A DNA stretch of 64,000 nucleotides from CALIZF01 sp046292445 (GTDB lineage Bacteria > Pseudomonadota > Alphaproteobacteria > Rhodobacterales > Rhodobacteraceae), in the NCBI GenBank assembly GCA_046292445.1, contig JBKBQT010000011.1:1-64000 (forward strand), given 5' to 3'. Under the pieces are notes generated by a model. That model searched no databases. It had not been told where the DNA came from and saw nothing but the letters and a program-made list of their open reading frames with translations. Both the position numbers and the translations under genes were made by a program. Positions 25,616 through 34,443 of this stretch are shown here, one piece after another (the first letter of the stretch is position 1; every line of letters begins with the position of its first letter).

Positions 25616-25647
25616 TTCAGGCTGGCCCAAATATCCCCGCCGGAGGC
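25616..25647 (-). repeat. Dispersed intergenic repeat, family A, copy 2
   Basis: This copy is in reverse orientation, between the converging SDR and engB genes. On the minus strand it reads GCCTCCGGCGGGG and then the ATATTTGGG...CCTGAA core shared with the copies at 22567 and 55530-55691. Confidence 0.8.
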
Positions 25648-25673
25648 TCCCGCACCCTCCGGCCCGCGCCGCG

Positions 25674-26324
25674 TCAGGTCAGTGCCGCGATCGTTGCGCG
25701 CAGCGTCGCGATGCCGGCGCCGGTTTCCGACGAGGTGACGACGATTTCCGGATAGGCGGCCGGGTGCGCTTGCAGCGCCGCCTCGACCCGGGCGAGGGTC
25801 TTGGCCCGCTCGGCTGCGCTCACCTTGTCGGCCTTGGTCAGCACCGTCTGGAACGGCACCGCGGACCGGTCGAGCAGGGTCATGATTTCGGCATCGGCCT
25901 TGAGCACGCCGTGCCGCAGGTCGATCAGCACGAAGGCGCGGCGCAGCGTTGCGCGGCCGGCGAGGTAGGCGCGGAGCAGCGCCTGCCACTGCGCGACGAC
26001 GGCGGGGGGCGCCTCGGCATAGCCATATCCCGGCAGATCGACGAGGTAGCGATGATCGCCGAGGGTGAAATAGTTGATCTCCTGCGTCCGCCCCGGGGTG
26101 TTCGACGCCCGCGCCAGCGCCTTGCGGCCCGTCAGCGCATTGATGAGGGAGGATTTGCCAACGTTCGAGCGGCCGGCAAAACAGACCTCCACCCGGTCGG
26201 GCGGCGGCAGGCCGTCCATCGCCACCACACCCTTGAGAAAGGCGACGGGGCCGGCGAACAGAAGCCGCCCGGCCTCGGCCGCCTCGGCCGTCGGTTCCTC
26301 GACCTCGGGAAAGCGCAGCGTCAC
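25674..26324 (-). CDS. engB: Ribosome-biogenesis GTPase EngB/YsxC/YihA
   Basis: The 216-residue GTPase has G1 AGRSNVGKSS, the G2 region NTPGRTQEINYF, G3 DLPGYGYAEAP and G4 LTKADKV. It assists 50S assembly. The GTG start at 26324 overlaps the stop of the upstream MOSC gene (GTGA), which decides the start. Confidence 0.95.
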   Translation of the reverse strand: MTLRFPEVEEPTAEAAEAGRLLFAGPVAFLKGVVAMDGLPPPDRVEVCFAGRSNVGKSSLINALTGRKALARASNTPGRTQEINYFTLGDHRYLVDLPGYGYAEAPPAVVAQWQALLRAYLAGRATLRRAFVLIDLRHGVLKADAEIMTLLDRSAVPFQTVLTKADKVSAAERAKTLARVEAALQAHPAAYPEIVVTSSETGAGIATLRATIAALT

Positions 26325-27070
26325 GGCGCCACCGCATCGCCGATGCGCAGGGTGCCGGGCGTCAGCACGCGGGCATAGACGCCGAAATCCTGATGGCCGT
26401 AACCGGCCTCCAGTGCGCCGAGCGTGTCGGCATCGAGCCGTCCGGTCTCGGGGTTGGCGCCGGTGGCGCGGCACCGGGTGATCCGTTCCTCGACCCGCAG
26501 GCGCACCGGCCCGATGGCGATCTCGCGGCCGACAAGGTCGAACTCCTCCCATGGCGCGAGGCCGTCGAGCCAGAGGTTCCCGCGCCAGCGGTGGATCGAC
26601 AGATCCATCCCCAGCCGCTGGCCGAGCGCCCGGTTCGACGCGAGGCCGAGGATCGCCAGATAGGGATCGGGCACGTCCGACATCGCCTGCCCCGGCACCT
26701 GGACGACCGCGGCCGGTTCCGGCCGGGTATCGGGCCAGAGCGGGCGGAGCCACGCGATCAGCCGTTCCGGTTCGTCATCGGGCCAGAGCGTGATCGACCC
26801 GGCATCGGGATGGCTGAGCGTCAGGCGACGCGCCTCGGGCTCCAGCACCGCCGAGATTGCCATCAGCCGCGGTTCGGCCCAGCCGCGCAGGAAGTTCATC
26901 TTGGACGCCCAGCCATCGGGTGCCGCGCCGAACCGTGCTGCCGCATGGGCGACGGCCCAGTGCCGGTCCCAGGGCATGGCCTCCCCCGGGGCGAGGCGCA
27001 CCGCATCCAGTTCCTCGAACCCCGCCGACTTGATCGGGTGGCGGACGATCCGGGCGAGTCGCGCCGTCAT
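26321..27070 (-). CDS. MOSC-domain protein
   Basis: The 249-residue protein has an N-terminal MOSC beta-barrel segment (ARIVRHPIKSAGFEELDAV) and the MOSC core with conserved cysteine in ERITRCRATGANPETGRLD. MOSC proteins carry sulfur from molybdenum-cofactor enzymes. It is sandwiched with four-base overlaps between yidC and engB, a layout common in Rhodobacteraceae; the link to insertase function is unknown. Confidence 0.9.
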   Translation of the reverse strand: MTARLARIVRHPIKSAGFEELDAVRLAPGEAMPWDRHWAVAHAAARFGAAPDGWASKMNFLRGWAEPRLMAISAVLEPEARRLTLSHPDAGSITLWPDDEPERLIAWLRPLWPDTRPEPAAVVQVPGQAMSDVPDPYLAILGLASNRALGQRLGMDLSIHRWRGNLWLDGLAPWEEFDLVGREIAIGPVRLRVEERITRCRATGANPETGRLDADTLGALEAGYGHQDFGVYARVLTPGTLRIGDAVAP

Positions 27071-28863
27071 TTGGCGGGCTTGTCCTTGCGCCTGAACCCC
27101 GCAGTGATGTTGCCGAAAAGGTTCGGCGTATGCCCGTGGCTGCGCATGATGAGATACTGCTGGGCAAAGGTGATCACGTTGTTGCTGATCCAGTAGAGCA
27201 CGAGGCCCGAGGCAAAGCTGCCCAGCATGAACATGAAGATCCATGGCATCCAGGCAAAGATCGCCTGCTGCGTCGGATCGGTCGGCGCCGGGTTCAGCTT
27301 CTGCTGGAGCCACATCGTGACGCCGAGCAGGATCGGCAGCACCCCGATGAACACCAGCGCCAGGATCGACCCCTGCGCCGGCGCCGCCCAGGGCAGGAGG
27401 CCGAAGAGGTTGAAGATCGAGGACGGATCGGGTGCCGACAGGTCGGTGAGCCAGCCGTAGAACGGTGCATGGCGCAGCTCGATCGTCACGAAGATCACCT
27501 TGTAGAGCGAAAAGAAGATGGGAATCTGGAGCAGGATCGGCAGGCAGCCCGCGGCGGGGTTCACCTTCTTCTCCTTGTAGAGCTTCATCATCTCCTGCTG
27601 CATCTTCTGGCGGTCGTCGCCGACGCGTTCCTTGAGCGCCTCCATCTCGGGCTGAAGCTCCTTCATCCGCGCCATCGAGACATAGGATTTGTAGGCAAGC
27701 GGGAAGAGGATCGCCTTGAGAACGAGCGTCAGGCCGATGATCGCAAGGCCCATGTTGCCAAGGGCGGCGTTCAGCCAGTGCAGCACCGCGAACAACGGCT
27801 TGGTCAGGAAGAAGAACCAGCCCCAGTCGATCGAATCGATGAAGCGGTCGATGCCGGTCTCGTTCTGGTAGGCGCGGATCGTCGCCCATTCCTTGGCGCC
27901 GGCAAAGAGGCGCGAGGTGACCTCGACAGTGGCGCCGGGGGCGATGGTGATCGCTGGATAGCGCGCCTCGGTCAGGTAGATGTCGGCGCCGGGCACGTAT
28001 TTCTGCACCGCGTTGAAGGCCTGGCCGGGCTGCGGCGCGATGACGGTCATCCAGTATTTGTCGCCGAACCCGATCCAGCCGTTCTGCGCCACCGGCGTGA
28101 TGTCGAGCCGCGCCCGCTCGGCCTCGGACAGGGCAAGATCGCGGGCATCGCTGTAGTCGGTCTCGGTCAGCTTGCCGTCGGCCATGAGGATGATCCCCTC
28201 GTGGCTGATGAAGAATTTCTCGAGGTTCGACGGCTCGCCGTGCCGGGCCACGAGGCCATAGGGGGCAAGGCGCGCATCCGTCCCGCCGCTGTTGGTCACG
28301 GTCTGGGCGATCGTGAACATGTAGTTGTCGTCGATCGACAGCGTCCGCGTGAAGGTCAGGCCCTTGCCGTTGGTCCATTGCAGCGTGACGGGCGTGGCCG
28401 GGGTGAGCGTATCGCCCGAAACCACTGTCCAGGGCGTATCGGCGCCGGGCACGTCGGCGAAGTCGAGCGTGCCGCCCGGGGACCAGCCGAAGAGGGCGTA
28501 ATAGGCCTCGACCCCGCCCGAGGGGCGCAGCAGGCGCACGATCGGGGAATCCTCGGCAAGCGTCTCGCGATAGCCCTTGAGCGACAGATCGTCGATCCGC
28601 CCGCCCAGCAGCGAGATGGACCCGGCCAGGCGCGGCGTGTCGATGGCCAGTCGCGGCGCTTCTGGCGCCGGGGCGGCGCCGGCGGTTTCCGCCGCCGCGA
28701 TGGTGCCCGCGGCGGGCGGCGTCGGGGCGACGGTGGCCACGGCGGCAGGATCGACGGCCGGCGGCGGGGCCGGTTCGGGCGGCGGGAACAGGATGAACCA
28801 CGCAAGGATCACAAGGAAGCTGAGCGCGGTTGCGAGCAGCAGGTTCTTGTTCTGATCGTCCAT
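27067..28863 (-). CDS. yidC: Membrane protein insertase YidC
   Basis: The 598-residue insertase starts MDDQNKNLLLATALSFLVIL (TM1), then an alanine/proline-rich linker and the periplasmic beta-sandwich (about 80-350). The conserved five-helix core includes GNMGLAIIGLTLVLKAILFP, the coiled C1 loop KSYVSMARMKELQPEMEALK, and NPAAGCLPILLQIPIFFSLY. It inserts membrane proteins with or without SecYEG. Its stop overlaps the MOSC ATG. The ATG at 28863 is preferred over a longer in-frame start at 28917. Confidence 0.97.
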   Translation of the reverse strand: MDDQNKNLLLATALSFLVILAWFILFPPPEPAPPPAVDPAAVATVAPTPPAAGTIAAAETAGAAPAPEAPRLAIDTPRLAGSISLLGGRIDDLSLKGYRETLAEDSPIVRLLRPSGGVEAYYALFGWSPGGTLDFADVPGADTPWTVVSGDTLTPATPVTLQWTNGKGLTFTRTLSIDDNYMFTIAQTVTNSGGTDARLAPYGLVARHGEPSNLEKFFISHEGIILMADGKLTETDYSDARDLALSEAERARLDITPVAQNGWIGFGDKYWMTVIAPQPGQAFNAVQKYVPGADIYLTEARYPAITIAPGATVEVTSRLFAGAKEWATIRAYQNETGIDRFIDSIDWGWFFFLTKPLFAVLHWLNAALGNMGLAIIGLTLVLKAILFPLAYKSYVSMARMKELQPEMEALKERVGDDRQKMQQEMMKLYKEKKVNPAAGCLPILLQIPIFFSLYKVIFVTIELRHAPFYGWLTDLSAPDPSSIFNLFGLLPWAAPAQGSILALVFIGVLPILLGVTMWLQQKLNPAPTDPTQQAIFAWMPWIFMFMLGSFASGLVLYWISNNVITFAQQYLIMRSHGHTPNLFGNITAGFRRKDKPAK

Positions 28864-29100
28864 CGGGACCACCGCCACCAGGGAAAGCCTGCGGCGTTCA
28901 ACGCCAGGGGGGGGCAAAGGTCAAGCGGTTTCGGCCCCCCGCGCGGCGCCCCTCACGCCCTTGCGCGCAAGGGCCGCGCCTTGTTGCGCGGCGCCCTGCG
29001 GGGTGGCGCTGCACCGGCCCCGGATCGGCAGCCCGACCCCCGGGACAGGCGCTACGGCCCGTCGTTGCGACCTGACCCTATCCGCCGGCCGCGGCCGCGT

Positions 29101-30645
29101 TCAGGCCGATCCGGCGCGCCCCGAGGGAATCGGCGGCGCGATGGCCACGCGCGCCGCGTGCCGGCGCATCCAGTCGGCCGTGTCGTCGAAGGGCATCGGC
29201 CGCGCGATGCCGAAGCCCTGCAGATGCCCGCAGCCAAGCTGCGCGAGCACGGCATGCTCGCCCGCCGTTTCCACCCCCTCGGCCAGCGTGTCGAGGCCCA
29301 GCCGCTCGGCCAGCGACAGGATCGCCGCCACCATGCGCTGCTGTTCGCGATCCTCGTCGAGGCGCGTCACGAAGGACCGGTCGATCTTGAGCCGTCGGAC
29401 CGCAAAGCGCCGCAGATTGGTGATCGAGGTATGCCCCGTGCCGAAATCGTCGAGGTCGATGCAGCACCCCATCTGTGCCAGCGCGGCGACATTGCGCACG
29501 ATCACGTCGTTGTCGGTCTGCGCGACCACGGTTTCGAGGATCTCCACCGCGATCCGGTCGGGCGTGAGGTCGAAGCGGTCAAGCTCCCATTTGAGCTTGT
29601 CGGGCAGACGGGGGTTGCGCAGCTCGTCGGCCGAGAAGTTGACGCCGACGGTCGGCACATGCAGCCCCGCCTTGTCCCAGCGGTTGAGCGCGACCATGGC
29701 GTTGAACAGCATCACCTCGGACAGCCGCTCCGACAGGCCGCAATCGCGGATTGCGGGCAGGAAGTCGGCCGGGCCGATCAGGCCGCGCTCGGGGTGATGC
29801 CAGCGCGCGAGCGTCTCGAACCCCGTCACGGCGCCGGTGTCGGCCGAGATCTGCGGCTGGAAATGCGGGCGGATCTGTCCCTCGTCTAGCGCGGTTTCCA
29901 GCGCCTCGCGCTGGGCGTCGCGGTCGGCGCGGGTGCGGGCCATCTCGGGCTGAAAGGCGCGGATGGCGCCGGGGCCGTTGCGCAGCGCCTCGTCCGCCGC
30001 GATCTGGGCCGCGTCGAGCAGGGCGCCGGCGGTGCGCGCGGGCGCGCGCGAGGGCAGGCAGAACCCGGCCGAGCAGGTGACGAAAAGACGCGCAGCGTCG
30101 ATCGCCACCGGTTCGGCCGCGGCGGCCTGGAGCCGGGCGGCGATCTGGATCGCCGCATCGAGGTCGAGCCGCCGGACGGGTGCGAGGGCGATGGCGAACC
30201 CGCCGCCTTCGAGCCGTGCAACCGTATCGCCGGGCCGCAGCACGGCGCAGAGCCGGTCCGCCGTGCGCTGGATCACCGCCGTCTGGGCCGCCCGTCCGTG
30301 CCGGTCGAGCAGCAGGGCGGCATCGTCGAACTGCAGGACGATGCAGGCCGTGGTGCGGCCCGTTTCCGCCTCGTCCCGCAAGCCGCGGTCGAGCGCGGCG
30401 AGCACGTGGCGGCGCATGGCCACCGGTTCGCCCGGTGCCGGGTCGCGGCCGGCATCGAAGCGGAACGCGCCGGCGATGGCGAACAGAAGCGGCAGTCCGA
30501 GCGCCGTGAGCAGCAGCGCCCGGTCGCCGCCGAGCCAGTAGGCGGCAAGCGTCACGGCCGGCAGGAAAACCATCAGCTCCGGTTGGCGCAGCCAGCCGGC
30601 GACGGTCATCCATCCTTTCGCGAAGGTTGCGACTGCGCTGCGCAT
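29101..30645 (-). CDS. Cyclic-di-GMP phosphodiesterase (EAL) with degenerate GGDEF domain
   Basis: The 514-residue protein has two TM segments (about 22-61), a GGDEF-fold domain (about 75-230) and an EAL domain (about 245-505). The GGDEF motif reads LEGGGF (145-150), so cyclase activity should be lost. The EAL site keeps E277 (as ETL), N336, E371, D399/D400 (DLDDFGTG), K420, E456 and E459, so phosphodiesterase activity is expected. SD GGGAGG precedes ATG 30645. It lies 53 nt downstream of ttcA. Confidence 0.9.
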   Translation of the reverse strand: MRSAVATFAKGWMTVAGWLRQPELMVFLPAVTLAAYWLGGDRALLLTALGLPLLFAIAGAFRFDAGRDPAPGEPVAMRRHVLAALDRGLRDEAETGRTTACIVLQFDDAALLLDRHGRAAQTAVIQRTADRLCAVLRPGDTVARLEGGGFAIALAPVRRLDLDAAIQIAARLQAAAAEPVAIDAARLFVTCSAGFCLPSRAPARTAGALLDAAQIAADEALRNGPGAIRAFQPEMARTRADRDAQREALETALDEGQIRPHFQPQISADTGAVTGFETLARWHHPERGLIGPADFLPAIRDCGLSERLSEVMLFNAMVALNRWDKAGLHVPTVGVNFSADELRNPRLPDKLKWELDRFDLTPDRIAVEILETVVAQTDNDVIVRNVAALAQMGCCIDLDDFGTGHTSITNLRRFAVRRLKIDRSFVTRLDEDREQQRMVAAILSLAERLGLDTLAEGVETAGEHAVLAQLGCGHLQGFGIARPMPFDDTADWMRRHAARVAIAPPIPSGRAGSA

Positions 30646-30698
30646 CCGGGCCTCCCTGTCGATGGGGCAGGGGTAGCGCGGCGGGGCTGACGGGTTCG

Positions 30699-31574
<876 letters not shown>

Positions 31575-31645
31575 GCGGACCCCCGGCGTTGCCCGTTGCC
31601 ATAGGAGGGCCGGCGCGGCATCGTCAAGGCCGGAGCGGAGGCACG

Positions 31646-33349
31646 ATGCAGGACCCGGACCCGACGCCGTTGCACGAGGCACCCTGGCGCGCGGGATCGC
31701 TCGGCTGGTCGGTGCTGTTCTTTGCCTTCGGTATCGCGGCGGGGCTGCTGATCGCCTTTTCGGGCTTTGGCTATGTCGAGGACAGCGCCGGCGCGGTGAT
31801 CGGCGTGTTTCTCGGCGCGCTGGCGGCGGTTGCGGTGATCGGCAGCCTTGCGGTGCTGTTCCGCAAGCCGATCCTGCGCCGGGTGTTCGGCATGGCCGAG
31901 ACGCAGCTGGAGCTGTTCGCCCGGCCGCTGGCGCGGGTGGCCGAGCGCGCGTCCGAGCGCGATTCGAGCGGGGCGACATCGGCGGCGCGGGAACTCGTGG
32001 CGCTGGCGCTGGCGCGGTATTCGTGGATCACGACGCGGCGCTGGATCGTTGCCTCGCTCACCGGCCTTCTCGCGGCAATGGCCGCGCTGGCGGGCACGGC
32101 GCTGCTCTACCAGCAGAACCGGCTTCTGGAAGTCCAGTCGGCCCTGCTGACCGACCAGAACGCGCAGATCGCGGCGCAGAACAGCCTGTTGGTCGAGCAG
32201 AATGCGCGGGTGGCCGAACAATCGGCGCTGATCGCGCAGGACGTGCAACTGGCCGAGGCGGCGCGCAACGCGGGCCTTGCGTCCGAGATCGTGGCGGTGG
32301 CCGGCGCGCTCGGCGATGCGGCACGGACGGCCATGGCGGGGATGGACGGCCCGACGGTCAACGTGCTCGACCCCGCGACCGACCTCGATCGCGGACTGAT
32401 CCTGCGGATCGTCACGCTGAGCCGGAGCCTGCGGCCCTACCGGTTTCTCGACCTCGGCACCCGTCCGGCCGACCGGTTCGACGCGATGCGGGTGGCGATG
32501 GCGGCACAGAAGGACCGGCTGGGCGAGACCTACGGGCGGATGGCGATCCATTTCGGCTGGACCGAACCGGGGCAGGCGACGGCGGTGGTGGACCGGCCGG
32601 CAAGCCCGGAGAAGGGCGCGCTGCTCGATGCGCTCTTGTCGGGCGGGGTGCGGGACATGGGGCTTCTGACCTTCGGCGGGCTGGATCTCAGCTATGCCTG
32701 GCTGCAATCGGCCGATATCGGCGTGGCGCAGTTTCACATGGCGCGGCTCGCCTATGCCGACCTGTCGGGCAGCCATATCGCCGAGGTGGATTTTGGCGGC
32801 GCGACGCTGTTCAACGCGCGGTTCCGCGATGCCGCGATCCGGCGCAGCGATTTCCGCCCGCTGTCGCCCGACCGGGTGCGCGCACCGTGGCGGCCGGGGG
32901 ATGCGCCGTTCCCGACCTTTGCCAGCGGGATCGACTTCAGCCGCGCCGTGATCCGCGACACGAGCTTTGCCGGGACGTCGCTGCTGGCCGCGGTGTTCGA
33001 CGGGGCGCTGCTGGCGGGGGTGGATTTCACCGGGGCGGAGCTTGGGGCGGCGTCGTTTGCCGGGGCGGTTCTGGCGGGCGTGACGCTCGACGGGGCAGGG
33101 GTGCGGTCGGCCGATTTCGACGGTGCCATCGTGTTCGGTGCCGATTTTCTCGACCGGCTGGGCGCGCGCGGCCCCGCGGAATTCCGCCGCGACGCCTGGA
33201 TGCAACAGGCGCTGACGATGGACGAGGTGATGGGCGTGTTCCTCGTCGGCAACACACTCGAGCCGGCCGATCTGGCGGCGCTGACCGGCGGTGCGACGCC
33301 GTTCCGCATCCGCCGGGTTCAGCCCTGGGAGGGGTCGCCGCCGCCCTGA
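31646..33349 (+). CDS. Membrane-anchored pentapeptide-repeat protein with coiled coil
   Basis: The 567-residue protein has TM segments at about 20-39, 49-71 and 133-155. A polar coiled coil (156-203) follows, built from repeats such as QNAQIAAQNSLLVEQNARVA. A middle domain is of unknown type, and the C-terminal third is a pentapeptide-repeat beta-helix with A(D/S)F/L units (for example VDFGGATLFNARF and GVDFTGAELGAASFAGAVL). No enzymatic motif is seen. SD GCGGAGG precedes the ATG at 31646. Function is unknown; a scaffold or membrane-sensor role is a guess. Its 3' end overlaps the converging yidD frame. Confidence 0.8.
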   Translation: MQDPDPTPLHEAPWRAGSLGWSVLFFAFGIAAGLLIAFSGFGYVEDSAGAVIGVFLGALAAVAVIGSLAVLFRKPILRRVFGMAETQLELFARPLARVAERASERDSSGATSAARELVALALARYSWITTRRWIVASLTGLLAAMAALAGTALLYQQNRLLEVQSALLTDQNAQIAAQNSLLVEQNARVAEQSALIAQDVQLAEAARNAGLASEIVAVAGALGDAARTAMAGMDGPTVNVLDPATDLDRGLILRIVTLSRSLRPYRFLDLGTRPADRFDAMRVAMAAQKDRLGETYGRMAIHFGWTEPGQATAVVDRPASPEKGALLDALLSGGVRDMGLLTFGGLDLSYAWLQSADIGVAQFHMARLAYADLSGSHIAEVDFGGATLFNARFRDAAIRRSDFRPLSPDRVRAPWRPGDAPFPTFASGIDFSRAVIRDTSFAGTSLLAAVFDGALLAGVDFTGAELGAASFAGAVLAGVTLDGAGVRSADFDGAIVFGADFLDRLGARGPAEFRRDAWMQQALTMDEVMGVFLVGNTLEPADLAALTGGATPFRIRRVQPWEGSPPP

Positions 33350-33630
33350 CCATGCCTGCCCTGACCATGCCCGCGGTGATGTCTGCAGCCGCGGTCATGC
33401 TCGGGGTCCGCCCCTGGCACCGGGTCATAGCCCGCCCCGCCCCAGGGATGGCACCGCCCGATCCGCCGGAGCATGAGCAAGCTGCCCCGCGCTGCGCCGT
33501 GCCGCTCGAGCGCCTCGAGCGCATAGGACGAACAGGTCGGCTGGAACCGGCAGCCATGCCCGACCCATGGGCTCAGCAGCAGCCGGTAGGCGCGCACCGG
33601 CAGCGCGACGAGATGGGCAAGCGGCGTCAC
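33319..33630 (-). CDS. yidD: Membrane protein insertion efficiency factor YidD
   Basis: The 103-residue protein has the YidD core: YRLLLSPWVGHGCRFQPTCS, SYALEALERHG and RIGRCHPWGGAGYDPVP, with the three conserved cysteines. A GTG start at 33630 overlaps the rnpA stop (GTGA). The C-terminal 25 residues are histidine/glycine-rich, partly from a 15-nt tandem duplication, and run 31 nt into the 3' end of the convergent pentapeptide-repeat gene. Confidence 0.92.
   Translation of the reverse strand: MTPLAHLVALPVRAYRLLLSPWVGHGCRFQPTCSSYALEALERHGAARGSLLMLRRIGRCHPWGGAGYDPVPGADPEHDRGCRHHRGHGQGRHGQGGGDPSQG
33343..33372. repeat. 15-nt tandem duplication
   Basis: The unit GCCCTGACCATGCC plus one variable base occurs twice head to tail (33343-33357 and 33358-33372). 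It spans the stop codon of the pentapeptide-repeat gene and lies in frame within the C-terminal tail of yidD. Confidence 0.75.
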
Positions 33631-34067
33631 GGCGCCGGTGCCTTGGGCGACCGGGCGCGGTGCACCCGGTCGAGAGCGGCGCGCAGGTCGGCGCAGAGGT
33701 CGGCGAAGGCGCGTTCGACCGTGGCCCCGGGGCGGCCGACCAGCACATAGTCCCATCCCGGACGCGCGAGCCGCGGCAGGACGGCCCGCGCCGCCGCCCG
33801 CAACCGCCTTTTCGCGCGGTTGCGCGTCACGGCGTTGCCGATCTTTTTCGAGCAGGTGTAGCCGACGCGGATCGCCGGATCGCCGTCGCCCCTGTCCCGG
33901 CCCTGGAGCAGGAAACCGGATGTGCCCTGCCGGCCCGCCTGCGCGGCGCGCAGGAAATCGGCCCGCTTCAGAAGCGTCGTATATCCGGGCGGCGCGGGCA
34001 CCTGCGGCGCCCGCGCGCCCGGGCCCGCCGCAAAGGCGCCGGGCGGATCGATCCGGGGCGCGCTCAT
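33627..34067 (-). CDS. rnpA: Ribonuclease P protein component
   Basis: The 146-residue basic protein has the RnpA signature RVGYTCSKKIGNAVTRNRAK-RRLR, the RNR box that contacts RNase P RNA, plus LLKRADFLRA. The ATG at 34067 gives a proline/alanine-rich extension of about 25 residues before the core. It lies 22 nt after rpmH and overlaps yidD by four bases. Confidence 0.94.
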   Translation of the reverse strand: MSAPRIDPPGAFAAGPGARAPQVPAPPGYTTLLKRADFLRAAQAGRQGTSGFLLQGRDRGDGDPAIRVGYTCSKKIGNAVTRNRAKRRLRAAARAVLPRLARPGWDYVLVGRPGATVERAFADLCADLRAALDRVHRARSPKAPAP

Positions 34068-34089
34068 CCGGCGCCCCCCCGCCGCTGCG

Positions 34090-34224
34090 TCAGGCCGACA
34101 GGCGCTTGCGGCCCTTGGCGCGGCGCGCAGCCAGAACGAGCCGGCCGCCCTTGGTCGCCATGCGCGCACGAAACCCGTGACGCCGCTTGCGGACGAGGTT
34201 CGAGGGTTGAAAGGTCCGTTTCAT
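34090..34224 (-). CDS. rpmH: 50S ribosomal protein L34
   Basis: The 44-residue protein reads MKRTFQPSNLVRKRRHGFRA and then a basic helix ending KGRKRLSA, the standard L34. It heads the rpmH-rnpA-yidD operon. A strong promoter lies 69-97 bases upstream. Confidence 0.97.
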   Translation of the reverse strand: MKRTFQPSNLVRKRRHGFRARMATKGGRLVLAARRAKGRKRLSA

Positions 34225-34292
34225 CGCGGCTCTCCGTCATGCCTTGGGGCAAAGCCGCCCGGAATCGGGGCCTGCCTGTATTCGAAGACAGC

Positions 34293-34321
34293 CCGATAGG
34301 CCGAAGGGCGCGGCAAGTCAA
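34293..34321 (-). promoter_or_regulatory. rpmH operon promoter
   Basis: On the minus strand TTGACT (34321-34316) and TATCGG (34298-34293) are exactly 17 nt apart. Transcription would start about 34286, giving a leader of about 60 nt before the rpmH ATG. This is among the best sigma-70-type matches in the window. Confidence 0.6.
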
Positions 34322-34443
34322 CCGGCCCGGCCCTCGGGCAGGACGGAAAAACCGCCGATCGGCCGGCCCGGCCTGTTGCGCCACCGCCGATTTTGCTAGC
34401 AGGGGGCAGGGTGGGCCGTCGCGGCCTGCCCGCCCGGAGGGAG

